The position numbers were made by a program, and so were the translations under genes. 55,901 nt of DNA from Christensenellaceae bacterium (lineage in GTDB: Bacteria; Bacillota; Clostridia; Christensenellales; CAG-138). Shown here one piece after another: positions 6,231 through 12,616 of this stretch (its first letter is position 1; each line of letters begins with the position of its first letter). Under the pieces are notes generated by a model. The model ran no database searches. It saw only the letters and a list, made by a program, of their open reading frames with translations, and was not told the DNA's origin. The stretch covers positions 78,409 to 134,309 of the forward strand of contig JAISKB010000018.1 in NCBI GenBank assembly GCA_031261085.1, read 5' to 3'.

Positions 6231-6281
6231 ATATATCGGATGACGCAGTAGTACTATATCGCCAGCCGATATAATTGTCAA
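6231..6281 (-). promoter_or_regulatory. padR promoter with palindromic operator
   Basis: On the minus strand, TTGACA (6281-6276), 17 bp, TATAGT (6258-6253). The perfect inverted repeat TATATCG-N5-CGATATA (6255-6273) covers the -10 and most of the spacer. A further half-site ATATATCGG lies at 6231-6239 downstream of the start. This placement suits steric repression by PadR. Confidence 0.8.
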
Positions 6282-6429
6282 GTGCGACATGAAAAATTTT
6301 TGCCAAGATAAAATGTTACACTGTATTTTGTGCGCCGGGTGTTATAGTATATAGATACGCAGGGGGAGAGATGTTGCTTTCCCCCAATCAGAGGCCAACG
6401 GCACAGCATTAAAATGGAGGTTGTTCAAT

Positions 6430-7050
6430 ATGAAAGTGTTGCTCTTAAACGGCAGCCCACGCGCCAAGGGCTGTACCTACACCGCGCTGAGCGAGGTTGC
6501 CGCCACGCTGCACGGGCACGGGGTGCAAACCGAGCTGTTCCAGCTGGGCAGCGGGGATATTCACGGTTGCACCGCCTGCGGCTCCTGCAAAAACACCGGC
6601 AAATGCGCTATAGATGATGCGGTCAACCGTTTCCTCGACATGGTGCCGGGGTTTGACGGCATTGTGGTGGGGTCGCCCGTATACTATGCCGGCGCGGCGG
6701 GGCAGCTTTGTGCCTTTTTGGATCGGGCGTTCTTTGCGGGCGCGGGCCGGTTTGCGCACAAGCCCGCCGCGGCCGTGGTTTCCTGCCGGCGGGGCGGGGC
6801 TTCTGCCGCATTTGATAAGCTCAATAAGTATTTCACCATCAGCAACATGTTCGTCGTGGGTTCGCAGTATTGGAATCAGGTGCACGGCCATACGCCGACC
6901 GATGTGCTGCAGGATTTGGAAGGCCTGCAAACCATGCGCACGCTGGGGCACAATATGGCTTGGCTGCTCCGCTGCATCGAAGCGGGCAAGGCGGCCGGCA
7001 TACAGCCGCCCGAGCTGGAGCAAAAGATATTCACCAACTTTATCCGATAG
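6430..7050 (+). CDS. Flavodoxin-family iron-sulfur flavoprotein / NAD(P)H-dependent FMN reductase
   Basis: The protein has 206 residues from the ATG at 6430, preceded by TGGAGG. The N-terminal LLLNGSPRAKG (residues 4-14) is the FMN phosphate loop of the NADPH-dependent FMN reductase fold. Cys47, Cys50, Cys53 and Cys59 form a CX2CX2CX5C cluster motif of the kind that binds [4Fe-4S] in iron-sulfur flavoproteins. GSPVYYAG at 81-88 is the second flavin-binding loop. It probably moves electrons between a ferredoxin and a small acceptor in anaerobic metabolism. It is transcribed alone. Confidence 0.85.
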   Translation: MKVLLLNGSPRAKGCTYTALSEVAATLHGHGVQTELFQLGSGDIHGCTACGSCKNTGKCAIDDAVNRFLDMVPGFDGIVVGSPVYYAGAAGQLCAFLDRAFFAGAGRFAHKPAAAVVSCRRGGASAAFDKLNKYFTISNMFVVGSQYWNQVHGHTPTDVLQDLEGLQTMRTLGHNMAWLLRCIEAGKAAGIQPPELEQKIFTNFIR

Positions 7051-7124
7051 CGGGGTAAAGGCAGGGGAAGGGGAACCGCATAGCTTACGAATAAAGCGCA
7101 TCTATCCTGAGGAGAAACGGATGA

Positions 7125-7298
7125 GGAACAGATGCTACGGACTTTCCAAATGGTGAAGGGGTCGAGTTTGATGTAACAAAAGAGGAATATTTGAACAGCT
7201 TAGCATACATTGATGAGTTGGAAAAAACCTCTAAAAAAGCGATAACAACCATCGAAATGAAAGAAGCGGTAGTGGCTTTGGCGGATACCTGCCCCTAA
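7125..7298 (+). pseudogene. Unrecognised gene fragment
   Basis: A 57-codon open frame without a plausible start runs to a TAA at 7298. It encodes a hydrophilic, Glu/Lys-rich, probably helical peptide (VEFDVTKEEYLNSLAYIDELEK). Just upstream, a good ribosome binding site (CTGAGGAG) precedes an ATG at 7121 in another frame that stops after 11 codons. This looks like the tail of a frameshifted or deleted gene. The family is not recognised. Confidence 0.35.
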
Positions 7299-7317
7299 CG
7301 AAGCCGCACGGCATACT

Positions 7318-7350
7318 AAAAAAGACGCCCCGTTTTATGGAGCGTCTTTT
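7318..7350 (-). terminator. Terminator of the leftward tRNA pair, possibly bidirectional
   Basis: On the minus strand, GACGCTCC pairs with GGGGCGTC (one T-G wobble) and is followed by six T's. It starts 2 bp after the CCA of tRNA-Lys. The plus strand also ends in TTTT, so it may stop transcription from the left too. Confidence 0.8.
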
Positions 7351-7351
7351 G

Positions 7352-7427
7352 TGGTACACCCTCAGGGGCTCGAACCCTGGACACCCTGATTAAGAGTCAG
7401 GTGCTCTACCAGCTGAGCTAAGGGTGC
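7352..7427 (-). tRNA. tRNA-Lys (anticodon CTT)
   Basis: The 76-nt cloverleaf is on the minus strand. Acceptor arms are GCACCCT/AGGGTGT (G-T closing pair). The anticodon stem CTGA/TCAG encloses a CTCTTAA loop, giving anticodon CTT. The T-loop GGTTCGAGCC and an encoded CCA are present. Confidence 0.95.
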
Positions 7428-7433
7428 ATATCG

Positions 7434-7509
7434 TGGAGCGGGAAACGGGGCTCGAACCCGCCACCTCCGCCTTGGCAAGGCGGCGCTCTACCGAATGAGC
7501 TATTCCCGC
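7434..7509 (-). tRNA. tRNA-Gly (anticodon GCC)
   Basis: The 76-nt cloverleaf is on the minus strand. Acceptor arms are GCGGGAA/TTCCCGC. The anticodon stem CCGCC/GGCGG encloses TTGCCAA, giving anticodon GCC. The CCA is encoded. It lies 6 bp before tRNA-Lys(CTT) in one transcript. Confidence 0.96.
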
Positions 7510-7535
7510 GTACCGCAATTTTTGCGTGCTAAAAT

Positions 7536-7564
7536 ATTGTAACGCAACAAATATGCCTTGTCAA
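7536..7564 (-). promoter_or_regulatory. Promoter of the leftward tRNA pair
   Basis: On the minus strand, TTGACA (7564-7559), 17 bp, and TACAAT (7541-7536), 26 bp before the 5' end of tRNA-Gly(GCC). Confidence 0.85.
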
Positions 7565-7938
7565 GATATGCAAGGAAATTTTGCGGTAGGGGCTGTTGCG
7601 TTTTGCCTTCGCAGGAAAGAAGATACGTTTCTTACGCCACTAGTTTTAACTTCAAGTCAATAAGGCTGTGTTCGAAAAAGCGCTTGAAAATGGCGACAAT
7701 ATCGTGTATCCTAAACTTGAAGGAATTGTTGATAGTATTCGAAACATTGCAACCCTTCTCCATAAAAAGGGATATACGGCACATCTTATATTAAACGAAC
7801 TGCCAATTGACAAAGCGATGGAGCGGAACAATAGCCGCTACCAAGAAACAGGACGACTTGTTAGCCCTAAAATCCTTATGGATGTTGGGAACAAGCCTAT
7901 TCGAACTTTTTTAGAACTAGAGCAGGAAGGAGTATTTG

Positions 7939-8127
7939 ATGGCTATGAGCGATACACAAACGATGTCGAACGAGGAGCGGCCCCGGAAAAAGTATTGGGT
8001 GTACGACGAGAACGGGAGGCCGATGGGTTACGACGAGGACGCGGCGAGCGACGATATGATAGCGGAATTGTTGGCATGGACGATGGAACGGAAGAAAGCA
8101 AAGTCGCAGCCTCCTCCGACGGAGTAA
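7939..8127 (+). CDS. Small acidic protein, tandem copy 1
   Basis: The protein has 62 residues with no recognised family. The ATG at 7939 is 6 nt after AAGGAG; the next Met is at 7945. The product is hydrophilic and acidic, with the block YDENGRPMGYDEDAASDD, a helical segment containing LLAWTMERK, and a conserved tail SQPPPTE. Compared with copies 2 and 3 it lacks a 17-residue insert before the DENG block. It overlaps the zeta-like frame in a different phase. Its position after a zeta-type toxin suggests an accessory or antitoxin-like role, but that is a guess. Confidence 0.6.
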   Translation: MAMSDTQTMSNEERPRKKYWVYDENGRPMGYDEDAASDDMIAELLAWTMERKKAKSQPPPTE

Positions 8128-8241
8128 CCGATGGCATACCGTATTCTGTAGGCGCGGCTACGCCGACAACGAAGCTTGGCGAATCGCAGCTTTATATGAA
8201 TACCTATTTAGAAGTATATCAGGAAGGAGCATTTGACGACT

Positions 8242-8475
8242 ATGACCGACGCACAAACGATGTCAAACGAGGGGAAAGCCCGAGAAAAGTACCGCGCGAG
8301 CAATGGCAAGGAATACTTGGTAATCAACGGTCAGAAGTATTGGGCGATGGACGAGAACGGGGAGCCGATGTATTACGACGAGGACGCGGCGAGCGACGAC
8401 CAGCTGATGCGGTGGGCGGAATGGCTGACGGAACGGCAGGCGGCGAAGCAGTCGCAGCTTCCCCCGACGGAGTAA
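8242..8475 (+). CDS. Small acidic protein, tandem copy 2
   Basis: The protein has 77 residues from the ATG at 8242. The ATG used in copy 1 is ACG here, so the remaining ATG is 12 nt from AAGGAG; a TTG at 8233 is the alternative. It contains KEYLVINGQKYWAMDENGEP and a variable C-terminal helix (LMRWAEWLTERQAAKQ), then SQLPPTE. All three codon differences from copy 3 within the first 50 codons (TCA/TCG, TTG/CTA, AAG/AAA) are silent in this frame and change residues in the zeta frame. This frame is therefore the one under selection. Confidence 0.65.
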   Translation: MTDAQTMSNEGKAREKYRASNGKEYLVINGQKYWAMDENGEPMYYDEDAASDDQLMRWAEWLTERQAAKQSQLPPTE

Positions 8476-8589
8476 CCGATGGCATACCGTATTCTGTAGG
8501 CGCGGCTACGCCGACAACGAAGCTTGGCGAATCGCAGCTTTATACGAATACCTATTTAGAACTATATCAGGAAGGAGTTTTTGACGACT

Positions 8590-8832
8590 ATGACCGACGC
8601 ACAAACGATGTCGAACGAGGGGAAAGCCCGAGAAAAGTACCGCGCGAGCAATGGCAAGGAATACCTAGTAATCAACGGTCAGAAATATTGGGCGATGGAC
8701 GAGAACGGGGAGCCGATGTATTACGACGAGGAGGCAGCAGACGAGGACAGGTTGCCGCATACGTTGGAAGCGATACGTCGAGGAGCAGCGAAATGGAGAG
8801 CGAAGCAGTCGCAGCTTCCCCCGACGGAGTAA
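8590..8832 (+). CDS. Small acidic protein, tandem copy 3
   Basis: The protein has 80 residues from the ATG at 8590, 12 nt after AAGGAG. The N-terminal 50 residues are the same as in copy 2. The segment from about residue 51 to 70 (EEAADEDRLPHTLEAIRRGAAKW) is different, and the tail KQSQLPPTE is again identical. Conserved ends around a divergent middle suggest local replacement or diversifying selection. The family and function are unknown. Confidence 0.65.
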   Translation: MTDAQTMSNEGKAREKYRASNGKEYLVINGQKYWAMDENGEPMYYDEEAADEDRLPHTLEAIRRGAAKWRAKQSQLPPTE

Positions 8833-9073
8833 CCGATGGCATACCGTAGCCTTTGATTTTCCAAGCCCATGCTTGCTCCTTTAATTAAAACGAATATAAC
8901 AATCCATTGTGCATTTATACTATAAGTGCGTTAAGTGTCGTTCTCGTAACGGCTTCAATCTTTGGATGACAGGCGTTGTGTACATTAAGCCGAAATTACC
9001 GACTATATGCTCACAATAACCACCTATTAAGAAACGGTAGTTTTCGTTGCTTTGATTTGTATAATAAAACTTG

Positions 9074-9113
9074 GAAAGAGGTAAAAACGTGAAGAAAGAG
9101 GTAAAAACGTGAA
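9074..9113 (+). repeat. 20-bp tandem duplication of ribosome binding site and start
   Basis: GAAAGAGGTAAAAACGTGAA occurs at 9074-9093 and again at 9094-9113. Each copy contains AAAGAGG and a GTG. The first GTG (9089) opens a seven-codon frame whose TGA overlaps the second GTG (9109), the real start of the LytTR gene. A TATAAT lies at 9060-9065. Confidence 0.85.
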
Positions 9114-9549
9114 GGTTGAAATAAAGATAGATAGACAATGCGAAGAAACAACCGTCATCATCATGGCAAAAGAAATTTCTGACGAAGTGAACGAACTGGC
9201 TAAAATGCTCTCAAATCCGAATATAGAACTGATTGTTGGATTCAAGGATAACAATGCAGCCATTGTAGGGATTGAGAAAATCATCCGCATATATGCGGCA
9301 AGTCAAAAGGTTTATATCGTTGCGAGCGATGGAGAATACACTTCAAGGCTGCGATTGTATGAATTTGAGGAACGGCTTCCCCGCAATGTATTTGTCCGCA
9401 CATCAAATTCGGAAATTGTCAATTTACAAAAGGTAAAGGATTTCGACTTGAGCTTTTCCGGCAGTATTTGTGTGAGGTTCATTGACGGCAGTACAACATA
9501 CGTTTCAAGGCGCTATGTTGCAAAAATTAAAACAATGTTAGGAATATGA
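9109..9549 (+). CDS. LytTR-domain DNA-binding regulator
   Basis: The protein has 146 residues. The region from about residue 50 to the end has the LytTR beta-strand pattern (KIIRIYAASQKVYIVASDGEY; FVRTSNSEIVNLQKVKDFD; RRYVAKIKTMLG). No receiver domain is present, so it is the short stand-alone type that is usually encoded beside a DUF3021 membrane protein, as here. Such pairs tend to regulate their own operon through the membrane partner. GTG at 9109 is preceded by the duplicated AAAGAGG. Confidence 0.86.
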   Translation: MKVEIKIDRQCEETTVIIMAKEISDEVNELAKMLSNPNIELIVGFKDNNAAIVGIEKIIRIYAASQKVYIVASDGEYTSRLRLYEFEERLPRNVFVRTSNSEIVNLQKVKDFDLSFSGSICVRFIDGSTTYVSRRYVAKIKTMLGI

Positions 9550-9559
9550 GGTGCTTATC

Positions 9560-10015
9560 ATGTTAAAAAAAACTATAGGTCGCGGCGCGTTGGGATTTCC
9601 TCTTGGTATCTGTATTGGCTATGTCATCACTATCGGGATATCCGCTGTTCTGGCTACGGGCGAATATCATCCTTGCGTACCTGCGCTAGTCGCCGAGTTT
9701 GGCAACGAACTGGCTGCTGTGATATTTCAAGCGGTGTTATGCGGTGTTTTGGGTGCGGCTTTTGCTGCGGCATCTGTGATTTGGGAAATAGAGAAATGGA
9801 GCATTGCAAAGCAGACGGGAATATATTTCCTTATTGCTTCATTGGCGATGTTGCCTATCGCATACTTTGCGCATTGGATGGAACATTCTTTCACGGGATT
9901 CATGCTGTACTTTGGCATTTTCATTACCATATTTGTTGTCGTGTGGGTAGTCCAGTATCTTGTATGGAAAAGCAAAATACAACGCCTGAACGCAAGTATA
10001 GAAGAAAGAAAGTAA
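9560..10015 (+). CDS. DUF3021 membrane protein
   Basis: The protein has 151 residues from the ATG at 9560, which follows GAGGTG; the GTG at 9551 inside that site is rejected. There are four predicted membrane helices (about 10-32, 46-72, 82-101 and 108-132) and a basic tail. DUF3021 proteins are the membrane partners of small LytTR regulators and probably hold or modulate them. The two genes are 10 bp apart and share the terminator at 10051. Confidence 0.82.
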   Translation: MLKKTIGRGALGFPLGICIGYVITIGISAVLATGEYHPCVPALVAEFGNELAAVIFQAVLCGVLGAAFAAASVIWEIEKWSIAKQTGIYFLIASLAMLPIAYFAHWMEHSFTGFMLYFGIFITIFVVVWVVQYLVWKSKIQRLNASIEERK

Positions 10016-10050
10016 GCTTTCACTCCCGCAACAAAAATGACAACACTACT

Positions 10051-10079
10051 GCCCGATTGCGCAATCAGTCGGGCTTTTT
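10051..10079 (+). terminator. Terminator of the LytTR-DUF3021 operon
   Basis: Stem GCCCGA/TCGGGC (10051-10056 and 10069-10074) around a loop containing TTGCGCAA, followed by TTTTT. Confidence 0.8.
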
Positions 10080-10118
10080 GTCCTTAAACTATGTCCGCTG
10101 GCATTTGCGCGGGGAGCC

Positions 10119-11204
10119 TTACTCCACCTCTTCCAGCGCATATTCGTGCGAGCCCAGCCCATATTTTTCCAGCATGGCGATTTGCACGAAGGGATCTTTC
10201 CCATGGATGCGCTCGAATAAGTGCCCGGTGTCGCCCAGCACATGCCCTTTGGGCAGACCGACGGGAATCAGGTTTTCGTACTTGATGGCATCCAGCGACG
10301 CCTGCTCGATGGCGACGATGTCACTCGAGGCCATGATGCCGATATCCGGCACCAGCGAGGGCGTGGTAAACCCCCAGCAATCGCACAGTATGGTGATTTG
10401 CGCCAGCAGGTTGATGTAGAAAACATGGCCCGGCGCGAAGGTGTCCAGTACGGTTTTGGTGCACAGGGCAAGCCCCTGCTGGAACTCGGTATAGTTGTGG
10501 CCGATGGCGCGGATGGCGCCGGTGGGGCATACCTTCAGGCAATGCTGGCACAGCGTGCAGTCGTGGTAGAACACCTCGTATTCGCCTTGGCTGTTAAAGC
10601 TGTTGGCATGGTGGTTGCAGCCCTCTATGCAGGCGTTGCAGCGCACGCATTTATCGGCGTCCCACTCGAGGCCGCCCTCCAGCCCGTGCTCCTCCTGCCG
10701 GGTGCGGGTAGAAACACAGCCCATGGCGATGTTTTTGCACGCGCCGCCATACCCGCAGGCGCCATGCCCCTTCACATGCGAAAAGTCTATGAGCACATCG
10801 GCATCGTGGATGTAGCCTGCGATGTCCACATGCTGCAGGGTGCGCAGCTCGACCTGCTTGGTATAATAATATTTGTTCAGATGGCCGCAATCATCCAGCA
10901 CGGGGCAGCCGAGCGTGCTTTGGGTATAGCCGCGGTTTTCGGGCTGACGCTCCGCAATGGCATGGTCGCAGATGAAGCAATCGCCGCCGTGCGCCTGCAC
11001 AAAGTTGACCAGGATGCGCAAAAACACCGGCGGTATGGTAGAAAACGTCATGCGGTCGCCCACATGTATTTTGATTGCCACGGTTTTACCCTGCACCATA
11101 TCGCCCAGCTCGCTTTTTTGCAGCAGCCGCTCAAAACGGGAGGGCAAGGTTTGGTCGATATCATAGCGCGAAAACCCCATGGGCGCAAACAAAACCTTAG
11201 ACAT
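10119..11204 (-). CDS. DUF362 protein with two [4Fe-4S] ferredoxin motifs
   Basis: The protein has 361 residues. The DUF362 domain spans most of the chain (AIKIHVGDRM; VLIDFSHVKGHGACGYGGACKNIAMGC). It is interrupted at about 185-235 by two ferredoxin motifs: CVRCNACIEGC (CX2CX2CX3C) and CTLCQHCLKVCP (CX2CX2CX3CP). Such proteins are presumed redox enzymes or cluster carriers in anaerobes; the substrate is unknown. It is transcribed alone leftward, with ACGAGGT before the ATG. It ends 40 bp from the opposing terminator at 10079. Confidence 0.85.
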   Translation of the reverse strand: MSKVLFAPMGFSRYDIDQTLPSRFERLLQKSELGDMVQGKTVAIKIHVGDRMTFSTIPPVFLRILVNFVQAHGGDCFICDHAIAERQPENRGYTQSTLGCPVLDDCGHLNKYYYTKQVELRTLQHVDIAGYIHDADVLIDFSHVKGHGACGYGGACKNIAMGCVSTRTRQEEHGLEGGLEWDADKCVRCNACIEGCNHHANSFNSQGEYEVFYHDCTLCQHCLKVCPTGAIRAIGHNYTEFQQGLALCTKTVLDTFAPGHVFYINLLAQITILCDCWGFTTPSLVPDIGIMASSDIVAIEQASLDAIKYENLIPVGLPKGHVLGDTGHLFERIHGKDPFVQIAMLEKYGLGSHEYALEEVE

Positions 11205-11275
11205 GCGTATACCTCGTATTCTTATGGGCGGGGCCCAAAATTTATTGTCAACAGTATACCATATTATAAGAACAA

Positions 11276-11923
11276 TTACAGCCCGCGAATGCGCACCTCA
11301 ATCACACGGCCTATGATTTCGACATCGCCGCCCGTGATGATGATGGGCTCGTATTTTACATTGGAGGGTATGAGCACCAAGTGATTGCCCATCCATTTGA
11401 CCTTGCGCAGCAGCACCTCGTTTTCGAGCCGCACCACGGCGATCTGCCCGTTTTCCACCCGGTTTTGCAGGCGCACCAGCACCAGCGCCCCCTCTGGGAT
11501 AAACTCGCCGGTCATGCAGTCGCCCTCTACTTCCATATAAAAGTAGTCGCCCGCGCGCACATCGCTGGCCGGCAAGGGGAGATATTCTGTGATGTTTTCA
11601 TCGGCCAGTATGGGCAGGCCCGCGTGCACGCGCCCCACCAACGGCACCCCTACCGTATCGGTGATGGGCGTAAACAGCGAGGAAACCGGCCCGGCGCTTT
11701 TAAACAGCGGCGTTACGGCGGCGCTCTGGGGCGCGGCATCGCGCAGCAGCATATGATCGGCGGTAACGCCAAAAAAATCGCACAGCGTCATTAGGGTATC
11801 GGGCGGCAAAGCGACATAACCCTTTTCATATTTGCTCACGGCGGCTTTTTGTACGCCCAGCACGCGCGCGATATCATCCTGCGTTAAGCCCTTGGCAAGA
11901 CGAAGCTCTTTTAAACGGTTCAT
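11276..11923 (-). CDS. XRE-S24 (LexA/CI-like) repressor with Cys at the nucleophile position
   Basis: The protein has 215 residues from the ATG at 11923, which follows AAGGAGGG. Residues 3-58 form an XRE helix-turn-helix, and residues 92-215 an S24 peptidase-like domain. The self-cleavage site Ala-Gly is present (A101-G102 in GRVHAGLP). The catalytic Ser of the usual GDSM is Cys136 (GDCMTG), and the catalytic Lys position aligns with Arg173 (LLRKVK), with Lys174 next to it. Autocleavage may be lost, or a Cys-based variant may act. It faces a small membrane protein gene across 207 bp and probably represses it. Confidence 0.85.
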   Translation of the reverse strand: MNRLKELRLAKGLTQDDIARVLGVQKAAVSKYEKGYVALPPDTLMTLCDFFGVTADHMLLRDAAPQSAAVTPLFKSAGPVSSLFTPITDTVGVPLVGRVHAGLPILADENITEYLPLPASDVRAGDYFYMEVEGDCMTGEFIPEGALVLVRLQNRVENGQIAVVRLENEVLLRKVKWMGNHLVLIPSNVKYEPIIITGGDVEIIGRVIEVRIRGL

Positions 11924-11955
11924 GAACCCTCCTTGGCGCCGCAACATTTTCTTCT

Positions 11956-11984
11956 ATTGTATCTTAAAAAGAAATATTTGGCAA
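11956..11984 (-). promoter_or_regulatory. Promoter of the XRE-S24 gene
   Basis: On the minus strand, TTGCCA (11984-11979), 17 bp, TACAAT (11961-11956), about 33 bp before the ATG. Confidence 0.7.
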
Positions 11985-11996
11985 GCGAAAAAAGTA

Positions 11997-12048
11997 ACGT
12001 ATTAGTACCTAAAACGGTATTGACAGTATCGTAATAAGATATTATAAT
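11997..12048 (+). promoter_or_regulatory. Perfect sigma-A promoter with operator-like palindromes
   Basis: TTGACA (12020-12025), 17 bp, TATAAT (12043-12048): both boxes are exact consensus. An imperfect 19-bp palindrome starting ACGGTA and ending TATCGT is centred on the -35 (12014-12032, 14 of 19 positions symmetrical). A weaker one lies at 11997-12010. So strong a promoter is probably kept off by the divergent XRE-S24 protein. Confidence 0.75.
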
Positions 12049-12130
12049 GCAAATATAGCTCATGAAGAAACTTTGCTGTCGGCAATGCGGCGCAAAACGT
12101 TTCCTAAAAAGATATTAACGGGAGGGCACT

Positions 12131-12337
12131 ATGAACTATTTCGGCTTATTTTTCACCTTTATGATCCCGGGCATTCTCATGGGCATTATGGCCGCGTATG
12201 CGCTGCGCGAAACGAAGGACAAGCGCCATCACAGCGCGCAGCAGGCGCGCAGGGATGCGCAGCAGAGCCGGCCCGTGCAGGTTGTTCCGCGCGGCAAGCT
12301 CTATATATCCACCATCGAAGAAGCGCACGCGGCATAA
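12131..12337 (+). CDS. Small single-pass membrane protein
   Basis: The protein has 68 residues. The start follows GGGAGGG closely. Residues 4-24 form a membrane helix with a GILMGIMA glycine pattern, followed by a strongly basic Gln/Arg-rich cytoplasmic segment and a short conserved-looking end (GKLYISTIEEAHAA). No family is recognised. It is the only gene behind the perfect promoter at 12020 and is divergent from the S24 repressor, so it is a candidate effector of that switch. Confidence 0.65.
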   Translation: MNYFGLFFTFMIPGILMGIMAAYALRETKDKRHHSAQQARRDAQQSRPVQVVPRGKLYISTIEEAHAA

Positions 12338-12528
12338 CGGGCCTGGATAAAGCGGTTTCAATCGGGCGGCAGCCCGGTAGGAATATAATTGAATAAGCGC
12401 CATGACAAAGGGCGTCGCTTCGTTGCGGCGCTCTTTGCCTATAATATCCTTTTAGCGGTAAGGCAGGCCTACGCGGTTCAAAAAGTTCCAAATTTACACA
12501 TTATTCATGCGCCTGTGGGAGGCTTGGG

Positions 12529-12557
12529 TTGTTTCGGGCGGGCAACTACGGTATAAT
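12529..12557 (+). promoter_or_regulatory. Promoter of the propeller-hflX-tmk operon
   Basis: TTGTTT (12529-12534), 17 bp, TATAAT (12552-12557), 60 bp before the ATG at 12617. The gap at 12338-12528 otherwise holds only a 12-bp hairpin (12407-12438) without a T-run. Confidence 0.65.
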
Positions 12558-12616
12558 CTACTGTGAGATATTTTGAAGATGTAAAATACGATATTAGGAT
12601 ATATAAGAGGTAAGCT

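Larger units (their letters stand above)
7668..8849 (+). pseudogene. Zeta-toxin-like kinase, N-terminally truncated, frame extended through the tandem array
   Basis: The first 100 residues (GDNIVYPKLEG, GYTAHLILNELPIDKAMERNNSRYQETGRLVSP, then FDGYERYTNDV) match the C-terminal half of zeta-toxin-family P-loop kinases. The Walker A half is absent: the frame opens at 7650 after a stop, the GTG at 7668 has no ribosome binding site, and no upstream part is found. It cannot be an active kinase. The frame stays open to 8849 only because the repeat periods (297 and 348 bp) are multiples of three. The part beyond about codon 108 is Arg/Gly-rich and is mostly the shadow of the small genes in the next frame. 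Confidence 0.65.
7912..8849 (+). repeat. Threefold tandem array of zeta tail plus small gene
   Basis: Each unit contains about 22 codons of the zeta-like tail (YLE-YQEG-FDDYDRRTNDV type), AAGGAG, and one complete small gene. Equivalent start positions are 7945, 8242 and 8590, giving periods of 297 and 348 bp; the 51-bp difference is a 17-codon indel in copy 1. Units 2 and 3 are almost identical over the first 50 codons of the small gene. Confidence 0.88.

Noticed and set aside
9673..10419. 248-codon plus-strand frame
   Set aside because: It overlaps the DUF3021 gene in another frame and continues through the terminator at 10051 into the opposing DUF362 gene.
10221..11384. 387-codon plus-strand frame
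   Set aside because: It is antisense to the DUF362 ferredoxin gene and runs into the S24 repressor gene. Composition is typical of a shadow frame.
12407..12438. Terminator after the small membrane protein gene
   Set aside because: A 12-bp stem with two wobbles is present but there is no T-run after it on the plus strand.
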